The notes below the pieces were generated by a model that had not been told where the DNA came from, ran no database searches, and worked only from the letters and a program-made list of their open reading frames with translations. A stretch of DNA of 64,000 nucleotides from Sphagnum compactum (taxonomy: Eukaryota; Bryophyta; Sphagnopsida; Sphagnales). A program made the position numbers and the translations under genes. The stretch spans positions 7,595,495 through 7,659,494 of the forward strand of contig OZ234502.1 of assembly GCA_965153455.1 (NCBI GenBank). The letters are read 5' to 3'. This document shows positions 35,332 through 46,911 of this stretch, piece by piece (position 1 is the first letter of the stretch; every line of letters starts with the position of its first letter).

Positions 35332-37901
35332 CAATGTTGGTTGTGTAACTACTTTTGAACATACCCAATAGACAAGGTATTTTTTTTAAAAATCATATGT
35401 GAAACCTAGCTGGCCTAGGCCTCACAATTTTTTTTTATAGCAAACTTAAGTTCTCTAGGCGTAGATATAATTTTTTTTTTCTTTTTTTGGGTAGAAGGCA
35501 TGCATAATGGGTATGGAAGATGGCAATTAACCCAAGCATGTGAATTTACAAACATGATTATAATTCACATGGTTTTCAAGCAAAAAAAAATCAAATGGAT
35601 AAGTCCAAATACACATTGTTCTATGAAGATGTCACATACAACTTACAAAATTTCTTCTAACAAAAAGTTATATATATGTTTTAATCCTATGTCTTTCATG
35701 ACTAAATACTAACTATCAAAATTGTAGCTTAGATAACTAGGTGATTGCACCCTTGTTACCACCAAAATTGTAATCTAGATTATTATGTAATTGTAATCTT
35801 GTTGCCAATGTCACAAAATAATCCAGCAAGCTGAAATATTTAATGACACATCACAAACTATCATTCACCTTTAGCTATATCTTAAATATTTTGATCCACA
35901 AATTTGGTGGTTGACACAAAATGCACTTTCAAAGTATCACAAACCATGCACACACAAACAAAGACACTCAAGCAGCCATGCATTGAAACTAATTCAAATA
36001 GTTGATGTTACATTGAATTCATTCAACACAATTGCATCAAACCATACCTTTCAAATTTCAAGAATATTTGGTCACGTGAAATTTGACCCTAGGTACAAGG
36101 ATTCAAATTTGCAACTTTTTATCAAACAACAAAAAACATTCAAAACTTGAAACCATAATTGTAATATGCAAAATGGAAACCCCAAGAAAGACACCATAAT
36201 GTAGTTCACCAAACCCACAATCCTTCAATTTTAAACCAAAACTACAATTTACAACTTGGAAACCCTAGCAAGAACACCCCAATGTAGTTTGACCAAACCC
36301 ATGCACTCCAAACCCATTGCATCAAACCATACCTTTCAAATTTCAAGAATATTTGGTCACGTGAAAATTGACCCTAGGTACAAGGATTCAAATTTGTAAC
36401 TTTTTATCAAACAACAAAAAACATTCAAAACTTAGAACCATAATTGTAATATGCAAAATGGAAACCCCAAGAAAGACACCATAATGTAGTTCACCAAACC
36501 CACAATCCTTCAATTTTAAACCAAAACTACAATTTACAACTTGGAAACCCTAGCAAGAACACCCCAATGTAGTTTGACCAAACCCATGCACTCCCATGGT
36601 TGGTTTCTTCCTCTTCTTAATAGTTTTCTGACCATTAGATTCTATGGCAACACTAGAGTGTCATATTTGATACAATTTTTAAACTACTTAATGTTTCGAA
36701 ACAATTGTGCCATGGTCTTTCTTATACATAACCAAGCCTTTCCAACTTTGGATAGAACTCTAACTTACATCTTTTTACTACACATTGTGGCATAGAATGC
36801 ATCTCATTTTTTGAAACTTACAAACATCCACAATAACATTAAGGTCATTAAATTTGAAAAATGTTCACATACTTGCTAATTTTTTCCATGTGATCCAAAA
36901 CTTTTGATTGGATTTTAGTCAAGCAAGTAGGTTTTTTCTATTGTGCTATACCTTTGGCTTTGAAAATTTCCAAGTTGTTTTCATTGAACTCTTTATTAAC
37001 AATTATTTCACTAGGACCTAATTATTTCAAATCAAGTCCACCATCACCACTCCCAACCCCTTGGGATTCACCAATGCCAACACCATAATTAGTTACGAAT
37101 AAAGGAAATCCTTCCCCATCTTCCATCATTCCATTCAAAAAAAAATTTAATTGTCTACATTCATTGTAGATTGACAAAGGAAATGAAGATGTTCATTTGC
37201 AACGTTGAAGATTTTTTTTGCAACAATGAAGAAGTTTTTTTTGTGATGAATCAATAAACCAAAATAAAAAAACACATTATCACCCAAAAATGAAAGTAAT
37301 AGATTAATTACTCTACACCTTAAATCTCAAATACATCATGAACATTCCACTCGCTTGGATCCTGAGTCCCAAACACGATGATGCAATGAAAATTATTGCA
37401 TATAAGACCCTTATGCATTGGTTTAAAATGAGACAATGTGCAACAAGAGAGTTTAGAGCTTACCTAAACAACAATGTAATAGACACCAACTAGATCAAGA
37501 GTAAAACACCTTGAGGGCAAATTCAACGTTCATGTCCATTGCATAGTCGTTTCCATTCTTCATCACGATTGCACAAAACCAATAGCTCTTACATCAACAA
37601 CTCTCAAACTAAACTAAGGCCCACTCAAGCTTTGCAAAACTTTAACCTAAATTTTTAACTCTAAAATTAATTTATGCCATGCACTAACATGCAATGTGAG
37701 ATGCTCACTCCATCGTGCATCTTGCAAACTTCGCAAAACACAAGGCCCACCCAGATATGGGCATTGCATGTGTACAGAACAAGAGAGGCATGCCTAGGCA
37801 TGGTATATAAAAAAAATTGAATTAGGGCCCAAAGGTTAGGGCACCCCATGCCCTCGTGCATGCCCTGATTAAAACCAAAATTTGATACCCAACCAACACT
37901 G
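35332..37901. mobile_element. hAT-type element, non-autonomous, 2,570 bp
   Basis: The left end CAATGTTGGTTGTGTAACTA and the reverse-complemented right end CAGTGTTGGTTGGGTATCAA match at the tips. The flanking 8-mers are GTATAACC (35324-35331) and GTATAAAC (37902-37909), one mismatch apart. The undamaged foldback copy at 38462 reads GTATAAACC at this point, so the empty site is visible. No transposase frame is recognised. It contains a 285-bp tandem duplication. Confidence 0.78.
36025..36594. repeat. Near-identical tandem duplication, 2 x 285 bp
   Basis: Copy 1 is 36025-36309 and copy 2 is 36310-36594, both including CTTTCAAATTTCAAGAATAT, GGTCACGTGAAA and ending CCATGCACTCC. By eye only about five base differences separate them, so the duplication is young compared with its surroundings. 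Confidence 0.9.
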
Positions 37902-38096
37902 GTATAAACCATCTCTTTAACCTAGTAATCACCTATTTTCTCACCTATATCTAGTTAAGACTCATTTCTTACAGAATGGATTACCAAGGTGAAACTAGAT
38001 ATTAACTCAGGTGAAGTTCATCCACCAGTGAGCTGTAACAAGCATCCAGTGGATGGTGTGCCAGTGGGTGTGGGTTCACTTTGGCCTGTCCACTAG

Positions 38097-38461
38097 TCCA
38101 TGTTTCAGACTGTAACTGCTTTCCCCACTGTTGATTCACATCTCAAGCACCTTCTCCACTGTCAATTCACATTACCAGGGAAACTGACAGCACCGAAAGT
38201 GGAACCCTCAGATGGCTGCCTGTCCCCACCTATGTAGGAAAAAGCCTGAAAGTGCTTGAACTGGACACCCAAATGGGTTATGGAATGGGCCTGTTAGAGC
38301 CCATTCCACATAAGTAATCAGCAAGGCCAATAATGCAAGCAAATGGTTCCATTCCATGCTCATGGGTTCTACTAGGAACCGATCCAGAGCGTACCCTATT
38401 TTCCCCACCGTTGATTCAAATCTCACATGTGATCTTCATGGCAAAAGCCTGGTTTTTCATC
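38097..38461. other. Spacer between foldback copies 2 and 3
   Basis: The phrase CCCCACYGTTGATTCA recurs at 38128 and 38403 with flanking words shared, suggesting a small duplication. No gene. Confidence 0.4.
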
Positions 38462-38826
38462 GGCCACAGCGAACCAGCACCCACCAGCGCACTACAAAGG
38501 ATGAATGGTTAGTGGTCAGGAAGCAGTTTTCTGTTGGGTTCCAGTTCACAAGCCAACCATGGTGGTTAGCTCAGTTGCTTTTTTTTTCTACCTACCTACC
38601 TACCTACCTACCAACAACCCACAGCCAGGTTGTTAGTAGGTAGGTAGTAAAAACAGCCTTTACTTATGTATAAACCGTCTACTTACCTAGTAGTTACCTA
38701 TTTTCCTACAAAATTAGTTACCAAGGTGAAACCAAATACTAACTCAGTTGAGGTTCATCCACAACTGAATAATAATGGGCATCCATTGGATAATACGACG
38801 CTGGTGGGTGCTGGTTCACTGTGGCC
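38462..38826. mobile_element. Mutator-like foldback MITE, copy 3, 365 bp
   Basis: It begins GGCCACAGCGAACCAGCACC and ends with GGGTGCTGGTTCACTGTGGCC in complement, the best-preserved inverted ends of the three copies (about 28 bp). It includes a (TACC)n run at 38588-38612. No 9-bp flanking duplication was found, unlike copy 1. Confidence 0.78.
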
Positions 38827-39984
38827 GTCCCACTTGCCTGGAAAAGGCCTGGAAAAGTGCCAGGGTGTTATACCTGAACCAGTTTCTTTGTTACAATAGC
38901 TACGCTAGTAAAGTCAATATGGTCACATGGGGGAGTTATAAGTGTTCTGGGGCTGGGAAACTGGGGATTTGCCATGCCCCAAACCCATACAACCCACTCT
39001 GGACCAACCCTTCCTCTACCAATTTCTTTTTCAAAATTTAAAAAATATTATACATATATATATGTATATATCGACTTAATTTGTATATACCCCTCTGGAG
39101 GCAACTAAACAAATTTGTAAGGTGACTAGGAGGCTAGTATGAAAACTGTGATTTGTCATGTAATTGCAAATACAAATGAAAAATTAGGTGTGGTTTTTTA
39201 TTGTCAAGCAGGGTGGGTGGGGAGGGGGAAGATTTATTGTTGTTATAATAGCACAACACCAATAAAGTTTTGGATGCAATACAAAAACGAAGGCGTCACA
39301 AACACACTGGCCCTGCCAATAAATAAGATGTTGTACATCTACCTACTGTGGCCACACTCTGAACACCAAAAAACATCTGTTCCAATTTAGATGGTCTAAA
39401 CAGTTTCACCAAAGAAACCAGTTTACCTAATGTGAAACTAGTTCTAATAAGGTAAAGCTTCCAAAAGTTGGATCGAATGCAATAGTCCCTGTCCCTGTGG
39501 AAGCAGGGCCCAACAAACTGAACAAAACAGCACAAAAGTGACCACAAGTACCTACCTACCTACCTACCTACCTTGTCACAACTTGTTTCCCAGGCTAATG
39601 ATACAATAATACTCAAAATGTGTTTTTGAAGTACCTATGGACTGTGGAGTAAGCAAGAGGCAGTCCAGTCACACCAGCTCAGTCATGTCAGCAAATGGGC
39701 TAACGTCAAAGTTAGTTATTATGAACAACTTCATAAATTCCACTTGTATGTTATCATGTGTTATTGTTACCTGCAGGAATACTCTCTCTACTTATTATTG
39801 TTGCACTAGATCTCTAGTGTACACACTAGCTAGTTAGCTTTGTGTTGTACTAAAAGCAAATTCTAGTTTCTTGGGGCACAGAGAGAGAGAGAGAGAGAGT
39901 CCAGAAAATAATGTGTGTGTGTGTGTTTTGTTGTACAAGTTATGTATTAGGTAGCTGAGTGCAGAATTTATTTTTTGTGTTGTG
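38827..39984. other. Intergenic with microsatellites
   Basis: (TACC)n at 39549-39572, (GA)n at 39879-39899 and (TG)n at 39912-39926. A ~70-bp local duplication (GTTGTACAAGTTATGTATTA and GTTGTGCAAGTTATGGACTA) leads into dispersed repeat copy B. No gene seen. Confidence 0.5.
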
Positions 39985-40205
39985 CAAGTTATGGACTAGG
40001 TAATGAACTCAAGCTGACTGGTTACCCAACATATAACCAGCATACTATACAACCATAACCTGCTTGCTCATCACATGGATACATCACAAAATGTATCTAC
40101 ATACAAATCTCTTTGCATCCACACACAAAATGGTATATGGGTCAGCTCATGGATGTCCAAGGAGGAAGTGATTTGTCAACAAGACAGCCCTAAAAGCTAG
40201 TTATG
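39985..40205. repeat. Dispersed repeat, copy B
   Basis: Same ordered words as 27495-27800 (TGGACTAGGTAAT ... CTGGTTACC ... ATAACCAGCAT ... CCATAACCTGCT ... GTCAACAAG ... GCTAGTTATG). It is shorter because the hairpin segment of copy A is reduced to a few bases here. Confidence 0.7.
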
Positions 40206-40435
40206 TGTAGAAATAGTTGCATGAAATTGTTGGACCTTAGAGTGTCTCCAATAGCTCCCTCAAATTGTCATTCAACCAGTAATATCACATAGCATGCTAT
40301 AGGTGAAAAACCAACAACCCAATGGTGCATTTCCATCGCAACAAACTTAGTGTGAGCATCAAAAGATTCTCATTTTTGCACTACCCAAGGTTAGAGTACT
40401 ACAGTCATCACACACATTTTGCCAAAGCCCAATCA

Positions 40436-40740
40436 ATGAAGACCATGGCTGAATTGTCATCTTCAAATGCCATGCAGCCCAAGAAGGGAAAGAACTTTGA
40501 TGTTGAAGAAAAGTGACAACTTTACAATGTTTTCTTGAACATGAGCGAAGACCCTATTGTTGGCATTGGACAAAAATCAAAAACATTTTTGGAGCATGTA
40601 TCGGATAAATTCAATGTCAATCGGCTTGTGAGAGAAGCTCAAAAACTAGCACAGAGCTTTGAAACAAAGTGGGCATAGACCAAACAGGACACAACAAAAT
40701 TCCACTGTGTGCATGAATCAATGGTAGCTTCAAAGGACAA
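40436..40740 (+). pseudogene. Harbinger-associated Myb/SANT-like protein fragment
   Basis: In one + frame, across one stop at 40514-40516: KKGKNFDVEEK, then QLYNVFLNMSEDPIVGIGQK, SKTFLEHVSDKFN, QSFETKW and KQDTTKF. This is the trihelix/SANT-type DNA-binding protein that accompanies plant PIF/Harbinger transposases and carries them to their ends. The frame is then broken by an inserted hairpin (40726-40843). Confidence 0.65.
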
Positions 40741-40843
40741 CTTGCTTTGAACATCTCCATTGGTTGTCTTACATCTAGGGTCTCCAAATTCGAGATGCCA
40801 TGGTCATATACAAGATGTTGGAAGCAAGTTGTCCTTTGAAGCT
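40726..40843. repeat. 118-nt hairpin with 22-bp perfect arms
   Basis: AGCTTCAAAGGACAACTTGC followed by TT at 40726-40747 is exactly complementary to 40822-40843. After a 2-nt mismatch the stem continues with AACATCT pairing with AGATGTT. It interrupts the Myb-like fragment where the normal protein would continue, so it is probably an inserted small element or local inverted duplication. Confidence 0.85.
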
Positions 40844-41099
40844 CCTCCAACTATAACAAACCCCATGTCTAATGATTAGGTTTAGTGCACAACACAATGT
40901 AATGATTGAAGCATGCACTTGGTATGCATATCAAAGAAAAACTTGTTGATAATGATGTTGAGGATTTTATTTTGGAAGGCATAGTGAATGAACTTAGAGA
41001 TGCCACTTGACTAAAGTTATTTGACTATTGCATGGAGGATCTTGATGGGATAAATCTCCAAACATTGACAAGGAAAGGGAAGTTGGTCACATTCACATT

Positions 41100-42040
41100 T
41101 GGCATGATTTTTTTTTTGAAACACCTATGTATAATGAGAGATTCTTTAAATCACATCATATAATAAGGAGAGAATTATTTTTGAAAGTTATGAATGTAGT
41201 TGTGAGTTATGATGATTACTTTGTGCAAAAAAAGGATGATATGCTAGGGTCCTCGTGTTGTCAAGCATCTAGCAATGCACAACAACATTGCAAATGTTTG
41301 TTTATGGGATGTGGGCAAATGCAATAGATGAATATTGTAGAATACATGAAAACACCCTTTTGGAATCAATGAAATGTTTTGTTGTTGTGATTAGGGCATG
41401 TTTTGAAACAATGTATGTGAAGTAACCTATTTAGGAATATCAGAAAGCAAATGAATATCAACAAAAAGTGTGGCTTCCCTTACATGTTTGCATCACTGGA
41501 GTATATGCATTGGGAGTGGTTCAAAGTTGTCCAATATGATAGCCCAAAATCAATTTTGACAAAACAAGGATGGCAAGAGGAACTTCATTCTTGAAGTGAT
41601 TGTTGATCATTTTTTATGAATCTGACAATTTTTTCACGTACCAAGTGGGAACAATGAGGTAAATGTGTTTGATTAATTTCCTTTAATTGTGAACATGCTA
41701 TTAAAGAAAGGATCTAACTTGACCTTCATGGTGAATGGGAAGAAATATCCACATTACTATTTATTAGTTAATGGAATTTACCCTAGATGGGTTTGCTTTT
41801 GTGCAAACTATCCATGAATCAAAATATGAAAAAATGTCATTTTATGCAAAGATCCAAGAATTTGTCAACAATGATTGCGAGCGATCATGTTATTCTTGTC
41901 ATTTAGGTTTGCAATTATCCAATATCTGCATAGCTAGTGGGATATGGTCATCATTTTAAACATGATAATTTTAAACATCATCACAAGTTGTGTAATCTTA
42001 CACAATTTGATTATTGAAGATGAACAAAATCACAACATAA
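41100..42040 (+). pseudogene. PIF/Harbinger transposase (DDE) fragment
   Basis: The + strand gives, over several frames: ETPMYNERFFKSHHIIRREL, FLKVMNVVVSYDDYFVQKKD, KCGFPYMFASLEYMHWEWFK (the first acidic region of the DDE_4-type domain), a DNNxxNV-type segment badly worn near 41580-41690, NGIYPRW and then FVQTIHESKYEK, and finally ITSCVILHNLIIEDEQ. The order is that of plant Harbinger transposases of about 400 residues. Many frameshifts and stops make it inactive. Confidence 0.8.
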
Positions 42041-43789
42041 AACCACTTTTTGAACATAACAATGCCACACAAATTAGACATGGTTTGACATTTGAACATT
42101 CAAACATGGTACAATGGAGTTAGAAAACAAATAATCATTTTTCAATTTTAAAAGGAGGTCTATTTGATTGCACATCTTTGGGTCTTGAAAATGCCAATTA
42201 TTAATGAAATACAAACTTCAAGTTCAAGATGAATTTGCTACCATTATTTGCAATATATTTTTGCTTTTGAACTATGCTACGAATTGTAAATTACAAATTT
42301 TTAAAATTAAAAAATTAAAACCTTCCAAAGTACAAGGATTTCCTTGGCATGATTCAAAAACAATGACCTAACTTGATCTCTAGTGTGGGTGTAGACATCA
42401 TGTCCATTGTGTTTTTTTCTATTAATTGGTTAAAATTTTGCAAGAATTTGGATTCCAGATTTGTTTTTTGTTTTTTTACAAGTCTTTGATGCCTTGGTAT
42501 TGTCGGATTGACTCAAGTTTTGTGAACATCCAACATTCTAATCAATAATATTCAAGTAACATTTTGTTGTTGACAATAATATTTATGTTAATCCATCTCA
42601 CATTACAAGCTCTAATCATTTTCTCAACCATATATCTATAGAACAAAGGTTGTTTGGTGGTTTCAAATGTTTTATATTCAATCAAAAGTGTATTATGACT
42701 CGAATTTTCCATCATCATGTGGGGTATAAAAATGAAAACTCACAAATTGTAAACCTTTCACAAAGACACACAATTCAAAAGCTTATGCATCACAATATTT
42801 AGGAATGTCATGAATGACAAGTGGTCATAATTGATATCCAACCAAACTACTCATGATCACAAAAATTGTAAAGTGTTGTAATATTTACATATTAAATGCA
42901 AATATATGATACACCAAGTTTCTATGTTACGATCTATGAATGTGCATGGAAAATGCCATAGAAACATATATTTGAAGAAGAATGAAAAATGTTATTTGTC
43001 ATTCCATGGTATAGAAGCTTTGTAAAAAGATTTTCACATAGAGGTCCAAATGGGTCATCAAGTGGTTGTGCAACTTCAAGTTCATGAAGGAAGAAAGAAT
43101 TATGGTCCTTTGAAGCCTAAGAACAATGTCATGGCAATTTAAATAAAATTCATGTGGACAAATTTTCATTAAACACCATCAACACACAAAAATTAAGCAA
43201 CCATTCCAATTCCACATACACATGTAATCTCAACAATAATCTAACACTACTTTCATTTTCTTATTGAATAGTCCTACCAATAAAGGCACCAAATGCATAG
43301 TAGATTATTATTTTGGGAACCCAACAAACACATTCAAAGTATAAGAAAAATTGCATTCAATTTTAAACCATCAAAATGCCTTCAAATGCTCTTATTCATT
43401 GTAATTAAAAAACACAAAATTGTTGAAGCTTAATAGACTTATTTTGATAGAAGCAAATATGTGTTCAATTTTAAACCTTTAATGTTATTATTCCTTAAAA
43501 TTGAAGAACACATAGTTATAAGTTGTTGACATTGGCTTTCCAACATCCAATATTTATATAAGATTCAAAAATGTGTGTCAACAACCCACAAGCTTTCAAC
43601 ATGAAATAGAAAACCAAAAATAAAAAATAGCATGAACTTTGGTTACACTAACAACTATCTACACACCTTGCATCATTACGATTAAAAAGAAATCATAAAC
43701 CACCAATCATGTGTCCTCACTTCTGGACTCCTCTAATCAGCCCAATTCAAAACACCTCCACCTTTTAAGCTTATTCATTGGAAAATGGA
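42041..43789. other. AT-rich remainder of the Harbinger element and flank
   Basis: No frame or internal repeat recognised; it includes the tentative right end at 43391. Confidence 0.35.
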
Positions 43790-45300
43790 AATTTGTGACT
43801 ATTTTGTGAATCATTGGAAATGGATAGGGATTTCTCGTCATCAAAGGCATTGTCAACTTGGTCCATGAAAGCTTTTACCTACACTTGCAATGTGGCTTCT
43901 TTGATCTTGGTCACCTTTTGGTTTTCTTTTGCAACTTTCACACCAATGTGTTGTTTCAACTTTCAAAACACACCAAGATCATCTAAGCAAACCCCCATTC
44001 ACTTCACTTTTGTCATGCCCATTCTCCATTAATTACCTCCAAAGCTTGTTGCTAACATACTTTTTCCTTCATTGTTTGGGGAGTTTTACATGCGTCTTCT
44101 TAAAGGTCAAACTAATAAGAGATATTCTTCAAAATAAACTAACAATTAATGAATAAAAATTCAAGGTCTTTCAAATGTTTCAATTTGTATAGGTCAAGTC
44201 CTTTTTGTAAGGTGGGTGCAAGTACATAGAAAGGAGCCAACGGGATTACTTTACAAAAGGACTGTGAGTCCTTTTCAGTCCTTTTTCACTTTTTCATATG
44301 AATTTTTTTTTAATGAAATCTTTTGCAACTTGTTACTAAAAATAGACATAGTTGCCCCAATAGATCACATGTTTTGTATTAATTATTGTTGAATAAATAT
44401 GAATTTTTCAAAGTGTGTAAATTCTACCAAATTCTGCATTTCATCTTGAAAATTTATCATAATTTTGATTCATACCAAAATATGCTAACTACTTTAGGTT
44501 TTTTTTTTGGTATCATAAATTAAAACTTTCTTTTGTATGTCATGGACAGTACACCCTATTTACATGTGGTAAAAGACTCTTGAAAATTTAAAATTTTGAA
44601 AAATACTTTGAATTTTGAAATTTTTAAAATTCCATATATTTTAAATTGTGAGTGCTTTTTGAACTTGGGTAGTAGGTTGCTATCATCTAAATTTTTTTAC
44701 TATCAAAATTATGTTATTACAATAGTCCTTTACCTAGTCCTTTGTAAAATTAACCGCATCTAACGTAACACCTATTCAAATTCAAACGTCCTTTTTAAAA
44801 ACCAAAACTAAAAATTTAATTTAATGAATTTTAAATTTGAATTCCTCAACTTTCATATTAATCATTTAGCACAACTTAAAATGATTAACATAACCTTAAA
44901 ATGTCACAAGAAAAACATATGTAAAAAAGTTCACAATTTTCACCACTATCTGAAATGGTTTTTGGTTCCTTTCTTTGTATTCGCACCCAGGTATCTTCTT
45001 ATGAAGCCCCCACTCCTTCAGTGTTACCATCAATCCATGCACACCTTGAATTTTTGTTACGTCATGTTTAAACATGTGCCCACTTTGTTTCAAGGCTTCA
45101 TGTAGGTCTCTAAGTTTCTCCCACAGGCTTGTTTGCATTGAATCTATGCCAAAATGTCAAGTTGATTTTTGTCCAATGTGAACAATAGGGTCTTGGCTCA
45201 CACTCAAGAATACATGGTATAATTGTCATCCTTCTTTAACATTGAAATTCTTCCCCTTCCTAAAATTCATCACATTAAAAAAAAACAATTTAACCATGGT
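43790..45300 (-). pseudogene. Second Harbinger Myb/SANT-like fragment
   Basis: Read from about 45300 downward on the minus strand: RKGKNFNVKEG, then QLYHVFLSVSQDPIVHIGQK, a frame change, and HVFKHDVTKIQGVHG-like text with HMFKHDVTKIQG. It is clearly the same protein as at 40436-40740. At 43790-44050 the same strand reads K-rich text (KENQKVTKIKEATLQ type) that fits the tail of this protein. The ~700 bp between (44160-44880) are AT-rich and may be an insertion. Stops and frame changes throughout. Confidence 0.6.
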
Positions 45301-45697
45301 CTTCATTGTCTAGGCTTTGGTGAAACATGTGGTGGAATTGTAATACTCTCAAGGGTAGTGCAAAAATGAAAATCTTTTGGTGTTCATGCTAAGTTTGTTG
45401 TGGTGCAAGAGCATTGTTGCAATGCTATTTTTACACCTAAGTAGCATGCTACTTGATATTATTAGTTGAGTCACCATTTTAGGGAGCTAGTGGAAACATG
45501 ATTCAAAGGGCAAGTTTCTTGCTTGAACTTGCTCGTTGCAAATTTCATCATAATCCTAAAAGGTTTGGTGAAGCCCAAACCTTGAACCAATGGAGCCTCC
45601 TGGGTATCAAATGCCACTTACTTTTCATAATGCACCAATGACCACTACATCTCCAATTTGAAGACCCCATATACAGGACAACTGCTGGAAATGCTCC
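45301..45697. other. Flank of the minus-strand Harbinger remnant
   Basis: It ends with GGAAATGCTC at 45694, a possible Harbinger-type terminus abutting the next element. No gene. Confidence 0.35.
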
Positions 45698-45914
45698 AAG
45701 AGCATCTTCAAGGGTAGCAATAAAATGGCCTATATGTCAAATTTTGAATGAAGTCAATGTCATAGCGGTGTGAAAATGGGGTCCATACGGTGGGTGTCAA
45801 AAGGCCTTGGAAAAGAAGATGACCGCTACTTCTAGTTGGTCAATCAGGGTGATGACCAGACATTGATTGATATCAATTGGCTAGTCATCATGATCGGCCC
45901 ATTCTTGACATTTA
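45698..45914. mobile_element. Possible Tourist-like MITE, ~215 bp
   Basis: It starts GAGCATCTTCAAGGGTAGCA and ends near ACATTTAAATGCTC, with CAA directly outside both ends (a possible worn TAA duplication). The terminal match is good only for the first six bases and patchy after that. Confidence 0.4.
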
Positions 45915-46911
45915 AATGCTCCAAGAGTGTATACTATCCAATACTTATTGATTATCGGTTGAGAAGGGGCAAACATTTTACATTAAATTTGAATGTGATA
46001 AATATTGCCCCAAATACAATGCAGCAATGGAATCGCTCTTAGTTGGAATTACCCTAAACCCATCCTGTATTTTACATTCAGTGAAATTTCTTCATTAATT
46101 ATGTGATGTGAAGAAGTTCTGATAATCTTGTTGCAGTTGTGGAAGAAGATAGTGATATTTGTATAAGCACTGTTGTTGCTGAGGTGTGGCATTGCAGGCG
46201 AGGAGGGGCAAAATTTAGAGTTTCTCACCACCATTTTGTAACAAGCAATTTCTGTTGGTCCACACTTTCAGTGTCTTTGGATTCTCATCAAGAAAGGACT
46301 CTGCAAGCCCAAGAGATTGAACAGGGAAAAAATTAGCAAAAGGGAGCTTGCTGCTTGGTGGTACATGTGAAGTTGCAGCAAGGAGAGGCAGAAGTTGGAG
46401 TTTCTCAGCTCCTTTTGTGACAAAGAATTTCAGTGTCTTTGGATTCTCATCAAGAAAATTCTCCGAAACCCAGAGAGAGATTGAAGAGGAAAAGATCGAC
46501 CACTTCTTGTTCCTCTTGGGAGCTGGATCAGGAACACCCAGAAGTCATCTGATCTCAAACCAAGGTGTGCAACTATAATAAGAAGCAGAAGTGATTTCAT
46601 TGGAAGCAAGAAAAGAAGTGGTTTCATCGGATCATCACATCAACATGCGGATGTTGGATATGATATGGATGCTCCAGAACATGAGCTTGTTGGCACCCAT
46701 CTCCAGGCAAAAAGTGGACTTCTGGGTCCAATGTCTCAAAGGATGAGGTACAAACAGAAAGAAAACAAATGGCAGAAAAATACAAGTTAAGTTACACCTG
46801 ATCTGATCAAAGCTCAACACAGATTTTCCATTTGAACATTTTGGTCATAGAAACTGTCTGTCCCTTAAGTGCTGCAATGACTATCCGCACTAATGCAAAC
46901 AAGACATTGGT
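45915..46911. repeat. Intergenic with a 162-bp tandem duplication (46168-46497)
   Basis: Copies are marked by GAGTTTCTC, an AACAARCAATTTC/ACAAAGAATTTC block and TCAGTGTCTTTGGATTCTCA at 46268 and 46430. Small + frames cross it (46139-46336, 46348-46578). It may be part of a transcribed but unidentified locus. Confidence 0.55.

Larger units (their letters stand above)
34777..38096. mobile_element. Mutator-like foldback MITE, copy 2, split by two insertions
   Basis: The left part (34777-34939) matches the left half of copy 1, the middle (35290-35331) matches its centre (GTAGGTAGTGAAAATAGCCC), and the right part (37902-38096) matches its right half (TAACCTAGTAATCACCTATT through GTGGGTTCACTTTGGCC). 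Removing the inserts at 34940-35289 and 35332-37901 leaves 400 bp, close to the other copies. Flanking 9-mers GGTCTACCA and TGTCCACTA share six positions, consistent with an old 9-bp duplication. Confidence 0.75.
40240..43391 (+). mobile_element. PIF/Harbinger element, degenerate
   Basis: The left end GAGTGTCTCCAATAGCTCCC is of the Harbinger GAGCATCTCCAA type and is preceded by TTA (40237-40239). A weaker matching end, TTCAAATGCTC, stops at 43391 and is followed by TTA (43392-43394), giving the 3-bp TWA duplication of this superfamily. It encloses a Myb/SANT-like fragment and a transposase fragment on the + strand. The right boundary is tentative because the terminal match is poor. Confidence 0.55.
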
